DNA of 5,254 nucleotides. It comes from Actinomycetes bacterium. GTDB taxonomy: Bacteria > Actinomycetota > Coriobacteriia > WRKU01. Positions within the stretch are counted from its first letter, which is position 1. The number at the start of each line of letters is the position of its first letter. Below, piece after piece: positions 1-4,281 of the stretch. The position numbers were made by a program, and so were the translations under genes. The notes beneath the pieces are model-generated. The model was not told the DNA's origin. It did not search any database and saw only the letters and a list, made by a program, of their open reading frames with translations. The stretch covers positions 1 to 5,254 of the forward strand of contig WQXV01000085.1 of assembly GCA_009781565.1 (NCBI GenBank). Reading direction: 5' to 3'.

Positions 1-2
1 AC

Positions 3-173
3 AAGCTCATGGCAGTGGTCGGCCAGGTCATCTCATTCGCTATCGCATTCATGATCTGGCTCCCCTTCATTCGTGCCTGGGATACCGTCAATGTGAGGAT
101 GGAAGAGGGCATCGAAGGCGAAGAGGCCTACGAGAACCTTGATGGAAAGACGATCGACAAGACCTTGCGGTAG
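3..173 (+). CDS. C-terminal fragment of probable PTS EIIC (lactose/cellobiose-type permease)
   Basis: The reading frame is open from the window edge and ends at TAG 171-173, giving the last 56 residues of a protein whose start lies upstream. The fragment begins with a hydrophobic segment of about 20 residues (MAVVGQVISFAIAFMIWLPF), then IRAWDTVNVRMEEG, and ends in a short acidic/polar cytoplasmic tail. A last transmembrane helix running into 'PF-(I/F)-(R/K)-x-(W/Y)-D' and a charged tail is what I know from the C-termini of lactose/cellobiose-family EIIC sugar permeases, which move and phosphorylate sugars with EIIA and EIIB partners. The family call rests on this short tail only, so another polytopic transporter remains possible. 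The next gene starts 106 bp downstream, so it may be a separate unit. Confidence 0.55.
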   Translation, partial: KLMAVVGQVISFAIAFMIWLPFIRAWDTVNVRMEEGIEGEEAYENLDGKTIDKTLR

Positions 174-184
174 CGTTTTATCGC

Positions 185-224
185 TGGTAGCACCGTTCTT
201 TGTTGATCAGTAATTTGGTAGCAC
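185..224. repeat. 9-bp direct repeat TGGTAGCAC, two copies
   Basis: TGGTAGCAC occurs at 185-193 and again at 216-224, a start-to-start distance of 31 bp (about three helical turns). Both lie in the spacer between the permease tail and the RDD gene. Same-face spacing could suit a regulator binding site, but two 9-mers are weak evidence and no convincing -35/-10 pair was found next to them. Confidence 0.3.
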
Positions 225-230
225 GAAACT

Positions 231-264
231 AGAGGATCCCTGTCTTCTCAGGTGGGGATCCTCT
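231..264 (+). terminator. Strong hairpin without U-tract; possible terminator or leader structure before the RDD gene
   Basis: AGAGGATCCC (231-240) pairs perfectly with GGGATCCTCT (255-264). Four more pairs, three of them G-T wobbles (241-244 with 251-254), can close the loop to 6 nt. The stem is long and stable, but what follows is TGAAAGAG rather than a run of T, so this is not a textbook intrinsic terminator. It ends only 15 bases before the ATG at 280, just upstream of the weak Shine-Dalgarno AAGAG (268-272). It may stop or attenuate readthrough from the PTS gene, or act as a 5' leader structure. Confidence 0.4.
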
Positions 265-279
265 TGAAAGAGATTATCC

Positions 280-837
280 ATGGCGCAAGAAACACCCAAA
301 GAGACCAATACCGCTCTTGATAGATTCAAGGACAACACCGACAAGGGATTCTTGCGCAATCGTTTTCTTGCGCTGATCGTCGATCTGATCGTGGTGACCT
401 TGCTTTGCCAGTTGGTCTTCACGTTTTTCGGCCTACCCGATTGGCCTGGATATCTGCAGATGCAGGATGCGGTCATAGGGTTGGAGCGGACCGATCCTTT
501 GGTGCTCGAACGCATGAGACTCTATCAAGTCGCGTTCCTCTACACCTTGGGTATTGCTACTGTCTATGAGTCGGTGATGTTGATACTGTTTCGTGCGACC
601 ATCGGCAAACTGATCTTTCGGATGCGGGTCGAGCCGGACAAGGAGAGCGACAGCGGTTTGGTGCGTTCGCTGCGCTACATCTTGCGCACGCTGGTCAAGA
701 TGTCATCGATCTATCTGCTCTCTGCGGTTCCGTTCATCTTCATGTGCCTGACTGCTTTTGCCAATGAGGAGAGGCGCTCAGGCTTCGACCTGTTCGCGGG
801 AACGCGGGTCATCGATCTGAGAAAGGACCGATCATGA
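280..837 (+). CDS. RDD-family integral membrane protein
   Basis: This 185-residue protein has three predicted membrane helices, at about residues 28-50, 84-105 and 140-160. It shows the RDD family landmarks: an Arg before and an Asp inside the first helix (RNRFLALIVDLIVV, R28 and D35), the TIGKLIFRMRV block after the second helix (108-117), and the closing motif ERRSGFDLFAGTRVID (164-179, with D170). The residue 51-83 loop is polar and probably exposed. RDD proteins are small membrane proteins of mostly unknown function; some have been linked to ion transport, but nothing here fixes a substrate. The ATG at 280 is preceded by AAGAG at 268-272, a weak ribosome site. The stop overlaps the next start by ATGA, so the two genes are probably translationally coupled. 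Confidence 0.88.
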   Translation: MAQETPKETNTALDRFKDNTDKGFLRNRFLALIVDLIVVTLLCQLVFTFFGLPDWPGYLQMQDAVIGLERTDPLVLERMRLYQVAFLYTLGIATVYESVMLILFRATIGKLIFRMRVEPDKESDSGLVRSLRYILRTLVKMSSIYLLSAVPFIFMCLTAFANEERRSGFDLFAGTRVIDLRKDRS

Positions 838-1055
838 GGATCCTGGTACGAAGCCCGCTGTTGGCCGATCGTGTCCGCGAAACACTCGAGTCCTATGATG
901 CGGATGATGGGTCATTCACCTTCATCGAGACAGCAGGCGGTGGTATGGTATTTGAGGTCACCGGAACTGATGATGGTGTCGCGTTGGCAAAAAGCACCAT
1001 TAGGTCGACTGACTTCGGTAAGGGTTTGTTCTTCTCGGTCGTTGAAGCATCCTAA
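834..1055 (+). CDS. Small conserved-looking protein of unknown function, coupled to the RDD gene
   Basis: This 73-residue soluble acidic protein was not recognised. The ATG at 834 overlaps the RDD stop (ATGA), and GAAAGGA at 821-827 gives a good Shine-Dalgarno with 6-nt spacing, so the start is well supported. Reading the sequence for secondary structure suggests strand (ILVRS, 3-7), helix (9-20), strand (FTFIET, 28-33), Gly-rich turn (GGG), strand (MVFEVTG), helix (46-58) and strand (GLFFSVVEA). This beta-alpha-beta-beta-alpha-beta order is the ferredoxin-like plan. That fold is inferred from pattern only. It has no Cys residues, so it is not an iron-sulfur ferredoxin. The coupling suggests a function tied to the RDD membrane protein, for example a cytosolic partner. 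Confidence 0.78.
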   Translation: MRILVRSPLLADRVRETLESYDADDGSFTFIETAGGGMVFEVTGTDDGVALAKSTIRSTDFGKGLFFSVVEAS

Positions 1056-1087
1056 CTTGCGTGCAGCGACCGGATTCTCGTAACGAC

Positions 1088-1106
1088 CGATCAGTTGTAT
1101 TGATCG
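1088..1106. repeat. Inverted repeat CGATCA-N7-TGATCG
   Basis: Six-base perfect arms at 1088-1093 and 1101-1106 flank a 7-nt spacer, 32 bp after the stop of the 73-residue gene. The dyad is short and has no T-tract. In a sequence this rich in GATC it may be chance. It could give some protection to the 3' end of the RDD-unit transcript upstream of the true terminator. Confidence 0.25.
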
Positions 1107-1144
1107 ATGCCCTGTCATTCTAGAGAGACATAATTAAGAGACAA

Positions 1145-1172
1145 AAAAGGTGGGGACTGAACCCCACCTTTT
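1145..1172. terminator. Bidirectional intrinsic terminator between convergent genes
   Basis: AAAAGGTGGGG (1145-1155) and CCCCACCTTTT (1162-1172) form a perfect 11-bp stem with the 6-nt loop ACTGAA. Read on the minus strand, the GC stem is followed by six T (1148-1143), so it is strongest as the terminator of the minus-strand gene 1224-1466. On the plus strand four T follow the stem, enough to end the RDD/73-residue transcript as well. Its place between two convergent stops fits a shared terminator. Confidence 0.9.
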
Positions 1173-1187
1173 CGTACGTACTTGTTT

Positions 1188-1208
1188 GCTGCGCTACCTA
1201 TGCGCAGC
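1188..1208 (-). other. Second 3'-end hairpin downstream of the minus-strand orphan gene
   Basis: GCTGCGC (1188-1194) and GCGCAGC (1202-1208) form a perfect 7-bp GC-rich stem around a 7-nt loop. On the minus strand it begins 15 nt after the stop codon of the 80-residue gene and lies before the intrinsic terminator, so the transcript would carry two hairpins in a row. It has no U-tract of its own. A role in 3'-end protection or as part of a small regulatory RNA is possible but not shown. Confidence 0.45.
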
Positions 1209-1223
1209 GCAGTGATTGCTTCT

Positions 1224-1466
1224 CTAGATCGTTGAGAGCGTAGAGAGGATATGCTCGGCAGCAAGCTTGAAGCTGTCGAGGCGATCAGGGTGAAGGATCT
1301 CGGAGTACTTCGGGATGACCTCGTCGACATAATCCTTGTCAAAGGTTCCCGCTTCCTGACGTGCGAATCCTTCTTTGAGAAGCTCTTCAGCCTCTGCCTC
1401 TTTTCCTGGCAACACACCTTCCATGATGAAGTTACGGAAAAGATCTTGTCCTGTGCTCATGTCCAT
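1224..1466 (-). CDS. Small helical protein of unknown function (80 aa), divergent from the hydrolase-GntR operon
   Basis: The gene reads from ATG at 1466 to TAG at 1224. The start is fixed by AAGGAAGGAAG on the minus strand (1481-1471), 4 nt before ATG-GAC-ATG; a second ATG two codons in (1460) is an alternative. The 80-residue product is rich in Glu, Lys and Leu and looks entirely alpha-helical: helix at about 5-15, helix 21-35 (KEAEAEELLKEGFARQE), helix 42-54 (DYVDEVIPKYSEIL) and helix 57-76 (DRLDSFKLAAEHILSTL). There is no signal peptide and no membrane segment, so it is probably cytosolic. I do not recognise the family. It has a strong terminator of its own and shares its upstream region with the operon starting at 1678, so it may be under the same GntR control. 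Confidence 0.75.
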   Translation of the reverse strand: MDMSTGQDLFRNFIMEGVLPGKEAEAEELLKEGFARQEAGTFDKDYVDEVIPKYSEILHPDRLDSFKLAAEHILSTLSTI

Positions 1467-1470
1467 GTTT

Positions 1471-1481
1471 CTTCCTTCCTT
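1471..1481 (-). promoter_or_regulatory. Strong ribosome binding site deciding the start of the 80-aa gene
   Basis: On the minus strand the sequence AAGGAAGGAAG precedes AAAC and the ATG at 1466. It overlaps two possible Shine-Dalgarno registers. It rules in this start over the TTG at 1571, whose extra 35 residues (basic, no pattern) would run through untranslated promoter DNA. Confidence 0.75.
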
Positions 1482-1542
1482 GTAGGTTGTAAGACGCCTT
1501 GATTCTATGCGAAGAGTGGGGCGAAAGACGAGCCGCACACCG

Positions 1543-1571
1543 GTTACATGATTCCTACACGTTCTCGACAA
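1543..1571 (-). promoter_or_regulatory. Weak candidate sigma-70 promoter for the 80-aa gene
   Basis: Read on the minus strand, TTGTCG (1571-1566) and TGTAAC (1548-1543) are 17 bp apart and each match the consensus hexamers at four of six positions. Transcription would start near 1536 and give a leader of about 70 nt. It competes as an explanation with the minus-facing -10 inside the palindrome at 1606-1626. Confidence 0.3.
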
Positions 1572-1578
1572 ATCATAC

Positions 1579-1593
1579 CTACATGGTTTGTAG
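1579..1593. repeat. Short inverted repeat CTACA-N5-TGTAG upstream of the main palindrome
   Basis: CTACA (1579-1583) and TGTAG (1589-1593) are perfect 5-bp arms with a 5-nt spacer. CCTACA also occurs as a direct repeat at 1554-1559 and 1578-1583. It lies where a -35 element for the plus-strand operon would be, so it could be an accessory regulator site, though it is short enough to be chance. Confidence 0.3.
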
Positions 1594-1594
1594 C

Positions 1595-1612
1595 TGTGTT
1601 ATATGTGTTATA
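1595..1612. repeat. Tandem 9-mer TGTGTTATA, two abutting copies
   Basis: TGTGTTATA is present at 1595-1603 and again directly after it at 1604-1612. The second copy forms most of the left arm of the palindrome 1606-1626. The flank of the first copy, TAGCTGT (1591-1597), is the reverse complement of ACAGCTA (1624-1630) on the far side of the palindrome. Two overlapping dyads can therefore share the same right arm. Confidence 0.5.
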
Positions 1613-1614
1613 GT
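1606..1614 (+). promoter_or_regulatory. Extended -10 element of the hydrolase-GntR-DUF1648 operon
   Basis: TGT-TATAGT reads as an extended -10 (TGn plus TATAGT at 1609-1614, five of six to TATAAT). The -35 region is poor: TTGTAG at 1588-1593 leaves only a 15-bp spacer, but extended -10 promoters tolerate this. Transcription would begin near 1621, giving a leader of about 57 nt to the ATG at 1678. The element lies wholly in the left arm of the palindrome, so a bound repressor would block it. Confidence 0.5.
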
Positions 1615-1617
1615 ACA

Positions 1618-1626
1618 ACTATAACA
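1618..1626 (-). promoter_or_regulatory. Mirror extended -10 element facing the 80-aa gene
   Basis: Because the palindrome is symmetric, its right arm reads TGT-TATAGT on the minus strand (hexamer 1623-1618). It would start transcription near 1611 toward the 80-residue gene with a leader of about 145 nt. No good -35 is visible at 16-18 bp (1640-1647). It may be simply a by-product of the symmetry. Confidence 0.35.
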
Positions 1627-1677
1627 GCTAGAACAACACGATCGGTTAGTTGCACTTGGCAGAGGAAAGGACCAGCA

Positions 1678-2601
1678 ATGATCGAAGAGAAGATCGTCAT
1701 CGGTGAGGGGACACCCTTCCCTCTAAACGGCATACTGACTTTGCCTGACAGCCCGACTCACCATATTCCCGCCGTGGTATTGGTGCAGGGCTCTGGTTCG
1801 ACCAACATGGATTCGAAGGTCAAGGCACTGACTCCCTTCAAAGACATCGCCGCTGCACTCGCCCAACGCGGTATTGCCACGATCCGCTACGACAAGCGCT
1901 CGTTCGTGCATGCTCGCAAGATGGTGAAACTTGGGATCACCGTGTGGGACGAATCGATCGAAGATGCTATCTTTGCAGCCGATATGCTGCGTGCCGATCC
2001 CCGCATCGGCAAGATCTTCATCTTCGGGCACAGTCAGGGCGGTATGCTGGCTCCACGTATCGATGCCGAGGGTGGCAATTTCGACGGACTGATCATAGCG
2101 GCTGGTTCGACCCGCATGCTGCGCACCATTCTCAAAGATCAGAGCGATGAGATGCTCGAGCGTTACCGCGGACCCATCCGGTGGCTTGCTGGCAAACAGG
2201 TCGACAAGATCTTCGAGAAGTTTGCGCAGCTCGACACGATGAGCCTCGAGGAATCGAAGGGTCTCAAGATGATGGGTGGCACGACCGGCTATTACTTCAA
2301 GGATATGGAAGCCCATCCCCCCAGCAACTACCTGCCGCAGATGACCAAGCCAATCTTCGTGTTTCAAGGTGAGAAGGACTTCCAAGTCAAGGTCGACAAG
2401 GACTTCGAGCCCTTCCATGAGCTGCTCGCGGATAATCCTCAGGCAAAACTCAAGGTCTATCCTGGGCTCAACCATGTGTTCACCACCTCCCATCAATACG
2501 GGACCTTGAAAGACTATAAGGTAGCAGGCCACGTCGATGAGGGGCTCATGGATGAGGTCGCCGCATGGATCCACGCGGTCGATGAAGGGAGCACCTCATG
2601 A
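1678..2601 (+). CDS. Alpha/beta-fold serine hydrolase (esterase/peptidase-like)
   Basis: This 307-residue cytosolic protein has no signal peptide or membrane segment. The catalytic triad is visible as Ser119 in the nucleophile elbow GHSQGG (117-122), Asp234 in GEKDFQV and His266 in GLNHVF. The segment VLVQGSGSTNMD (34-45) after the first core strands matches the oxyanion-hole region of this superfamily, where HGSG is more usual. RYDKRSF (70-76) is the conserved strand-turn of the same group, and a helical cap insertion covers about 150-215. Such enzymes cleave esters or peptides; the substrate cannot be read from sequence. ATG 1678 is chosen because AGAGGAAAGGA (1661-1671) precedes it; the in-frame ATG at 1603 lies on the promoter. 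The stop overlaps the GntR start by ATGA, so it is first gene of an operon with a regulator and membrane protein. Confidence 0.9.
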   Translation: MIEEKIVIGEGTPFPLNGILTLPDSPTHHIPAVVLVQGSGSTNMDSKVKALTPFKDIAAALAQRGIATIRYDKRSFVHARKMVKLGITVWDESIEDAIFAADMLRADPRIGKIFIFGHSQGGMLAPRIDAEGGNFDGLIIAAGSTRMLRTILKDQSDEMLERYRGPIRWLAGKQVDKIFEKFAQLDTMSLEESKGLKMMGGTTGYYFKDMEAHPPSNYLPQMTKPIFVFQGEKDFQVKVDKDFEPFHELLADNPQAKLKVYPGLNHVFTTSHQYGTLKDYKVAGHVDEGLMDEVAAWIHAVDEGSTS

Positions 2602-2972
2602 TCATCTCGATCGATGCACGCAGCAGCGTGCCCATCTACCAACAGCTCAAGACGGCACTGATCGCCGGGATCCTCTCAGGACAGATCAAGGAGGGCGAGC
2701 GGCTCGCCTCAGTACGCGATCTGGGCAGCGATCTGGGGATCAACCTGCATACCGTGCGCAAGGTCTATGGGATCTTGGCCGATGAGGGCTATATCGAGCT
2801 CACCCGCAACCAGGGTGCGGTGGTCGGCAAGCCTCCCAAGCTCGATAAGGAAGGCATGGCTCAATTCGAGAAGGTACTCCTACCAATCGTGATCGAATTG
2901 CGCGCACGTGATATCGACAAAGAACAGTATCACCAGATGATGGATCGTCTCTGGGATGAGAGTATCGGATAG
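2598..2972 (+). CDS. GntR-family transcriptional regulator, short YtrA-like type
   Basis: This 124-residue DNA-binding protein opens with an N-terminal GntR winged helix-turn-helix at about residues 10-77. VPIYQQLKTALIAGILSGQIKEGERL (11-36) starts the domain, SVRDLGSDLGINLHTVRKVYGIL (38-60) is the helix-turn-helix, and GYIELTRNQGAVV (64-76) is the wing. Only about 45 residues follow, predicted as two helices for dimerisation. There is no room for a FadR or UbiC effector domain, which defines the YtrA-like group. The group usual LPSVR is LASVR here, and NPNTV is NLHTV. In known cases these regulators are autorepressors of operons encoding transporters or envelope-stress membrane proteins, which fits the downstream gene. 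The start overlaps the hydrolase stop (ATGA) with GAAGGGAG at 2584-2591 as ribosome site. The likely operator is the palindrome at 1606-1626. Confidence 0.92.
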   Translation: MIISIDARSSVPIYQQLKTALIAGILSGQIKEGERLASVRDLGSDLGINLHTVRKVYGILADEGYIELTRNQGAVVGKPPKLDKEGMAQFEKVLLPIVIELRARDIDKEQYHQMMDRLWDESIG

Positions 2973-2979
2973 GGAGGGG
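2971..2979 (+). promoter_or_regulatory. Ribosome binding site deciding the start of the DUF1648/DUF5808 gene
   Basis: AGGGAGGGG overlaps the GntR stop codon. The GGAGG core (2973-2977) is 5 nt from ATG 2983 and 8 nt from the adjacent ATG 2986. Either can be used. The in-frame ATG at 2956 has no such site and would add nine charged residues before the first membrane helix. Confidence 0.7.
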
Positions 2980-2982
2980 TCG

Positions 2983-4143
2983 ATGATGGATTATAGTATC
3001 GCCTTCATTGTGGGGATCATGGGGTTTTGTTGGCTCCTGGTCGTAGGATCAGCAGCACTCCTGCCCTACTACACCAAAAAGTCGATCGCGTTCGGTATCG
3101 CGGTTCCCCAAGAACAATATGGCAGCGCGCTGCTCAGCATGGTCCGGCAACAATACGTGTGGGGAAACCTTGTATTCGGTGCGATCTTAATGGCTCTCGG
3201 TATATGGCCGCTCTTTCACATGCGCGAAGAAGTCGCAGCACTGGTCAGCGTGGGCCTCATCTTCTTGTTCATGGTCATATCCTACGTGTTCTACATCCGC
3301 GCCTATCATCAGGTCAAGGAGTTCAAACGCCAAAGTGACTGGACGATATCGACGGTGAGTTCGGCGCAAGTGGTACCTCTTACCGATGAGCGGGCTCTGT
3401 TCAGCCCGTGGTGGTATCTCACCTATCTGATCCCGATCGCAGCGATCACGGTGATATCGTGGATCAAATACCCCTCACTTCCTGATATGATCCCCCAAAA
3501 CATCGATCTGGATGGAACGGTCATCTCGTATGCTGAGAAGACGATGGGGACGGTCTTTACGATGCCTCTGATCCTCTTGGCTCTGACCGCGCTCTTCGCT
3601 TTCATCGGATTGATGATCAATCGTGCGAAGCGACAGACCGACGATCCCAACATCGTGCGCGGGCTTCGCAACAATCGCACCTTCCAGATCGCTATGGGAA
3701 AGATGATGTTCTGGTTGGGACTTGCGATGATACTGATGATGGCAGGCGCCCAGCTCTCGATACTGGGGATGCTCTCCGCGCTATTCAGTCTCTGGGCAAG
3801 CATCGCCTTGTTGGTCTTCGTCCTGGTCGTCATGGTCTATCTGCTCTTTGCCATCGGGCAAGGAGGGTATCGCTTGGGCGAGCGTCAGAAAGCGGTAACC
3901 GCGACCTCCATCGACGGACATGTTATTGAAGGAGACGTCGCAGAGGATGATGAGCACTGGATCTTGTGGGGGACGTTCTACAACAACCCCGAGGATCCCT
4001 CACTTTTCGTTCAGAAACGTGTGGGCATGGGATGGACCACCAATGTGGGCAATCCGATCGGCAAGTGGCTGATGATAATCACCGCAGCGCTGGTCGTTGC
4101 GTTTCTCGTCGCGCTCCCGTTCCTTATGATGCTAGAAACATAA
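2983..4143 (+). CDS. Eight-TM membrane protein with DUF1648 and DUF5808 domains
   Basis: This 386-residue protein has predicted membrane helices at about 6-28, 59-78, 84-105, 143-161, 189-212, 240-262, 267-291 and 361-383. DUF1648 is suggested at about 150-205: a helix, then PSLPDMIPQNIDLDGTVISY (164-183, the Pro-rich loop ending in the 'D-x-D-G' turn), then another helix. DUF5808 is clear at 323-361, a soluble segment between the last two helices with W326, FYNNPEDP (332-339), VQKR (343-346), GMGW (348-351) and NVGNP (354-358). The function of both domains is unknown. DUF1648 is the domain shared with SdpI-type immunity proteins, and such membrane proteins often sit next to YtrA-like GntR regulators, so an envelope or toxin-response role is possible. 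It starts 10 bp after the GntR stop and closes the operon. Confidence 0.87.
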   Translation: MMDYSIAFIVGIMGFCWLLVVGSAALLPYYTKKSIAFGIAVPQEQYGSALLSMVRQQYVWGNLVFGAILMALGIWPLFHMREEVAALVSVGLIFLFMVISYVFYIRAYHQVKEFKRQSDWTISTVSSAQVVPLTDERALFSPWWYLTYLIPIAAITVISWIKYPSLPDMIPQNIDLDGTVISYAEKTMGTVFTMPLILLALTALFAFIGLMINRAKRQTDDPNIVRGLRNNRTFQIAMGKMMFWLGLAMILMMAGAQLSILGMLSALFSLWASIALLVFVLVVMVYLLFAIGQGGYRLGERQKAVTATSIDGHVIEGDVAEDDEHWILWGTFYNNPEDPSLFVQKRVGMGWTTNVGNPIGKWLMIITAALVVAFLVALPFLMMLET

Positions 4144-4149
4144 TCATCG

Positions 4150-4276
4150 ACGCGGCCTACCACGCGGGGTACGTTCCATGCTCGAACATACTCGCCACGT
4201 GACTACTTCATTAATGAAAGATATTGCGTGGCTGCGTAACTGCGCGTGTTCACATACCCCGCATGCTCTCCGCGTC
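4150..4276. other. Convergent intergenic spacer with palindrome and ACGCGG repeats, no clear terminator
   Basis: The 138-bp gap between the membrane-protein gene and metA has no gene. It holds a perfect 12-bp palindrome TTCATTAATGAA (4207-4218), flanked by GCCACG (4194-4199) and its complement CGTGGC (4227-4232). Together they could fold as a nested stem. ACGCGG occurs at 4150-4155 and 4162-4167, and its reverse complement at 4270-4275. No GC stem followed by a T-run is seen on either strand, so both transcripts may end by Rho or by the weak stem. Confidence 0.45.
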
Positions 4277-4281
4277 AACAG

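Larger units (their letters stand above)
1606..1626. promoter_or_regulatory. 21-bp near-perfect palindrome, probable GntR operator of the divergent promoters
   Basis: TGTTATAGT (1606-1614) and ACTATAACA (1618-1626) are perfect 9-bp arms around the central ACA. The site sits in the divergent region between the 80-residue gene and the hydrolase-GntR-DUF1648 operon, 52 bp before the operon's first ATG. GntR regulators bind as dimers to such dyads, typically at their own promoters, so the co-encoded regulator (2598-2972) is the natural candidate to bind here. This link is inference; no binding consensus was compared. Confidence 0.65.

Noticed and set aside
174..279. T-box or other riboswitch in the leader of the RDD gene, suggested by the GGTAGCAC repeats and the hairpin
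   Set aside because: The spacer is only 106 bp. No T-box consensus, specifier loop or terminator/antiterminator pair with a T-run was found.
174..279. Sigma-70 promoter for the RDD gene (TTGATC 203-208 as -35)
   Set aside because: At 16-18 bp downstream only AAACTA-like sequence is found, which is not an acceptable -10.
1467..1571. TTG-started 35-residue extension of the 80-aa minus-strand gene
   Set aside because: It has a rare start codon and only a minimal AGG before it. The extension is basic and patternless, unlike the acidic helical body, and ATG 1466 has a far better ribosome site.
1603..1677. Upstream in-frame ATG that would extend the hydrolase by 25 residues
   Set aside because: It lies within the palindrome/promoter region without a ribosome site, and the added residues have no family counterpart. 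ATG 1678 has a strong Shine-Dalgarno.
1723..2574. 283-codon open frame on the minus strand opposite the hydrolase
   Set aside because: It is fully antisense to a gene with a complete catalytic triad. Its product shows no domain pattern and no ribosome site was found. Codon bias keeps this frame open.
2956..2982. ATG 2956 as start of the DUF1648/DUF5808 gene
   Set aside because: It has no Shine-Dalgarno, and AGGGAGGGG sits right before the paired ATGs at 2983 and 2986.
3423..3833. 136-codon minus-strand frame opposite the DUF1648/DUF5808 gene
   Set aside because: It is a shadow of a membrane-protein gene whose helices and DUF5808 motif are clear on the plus strand.
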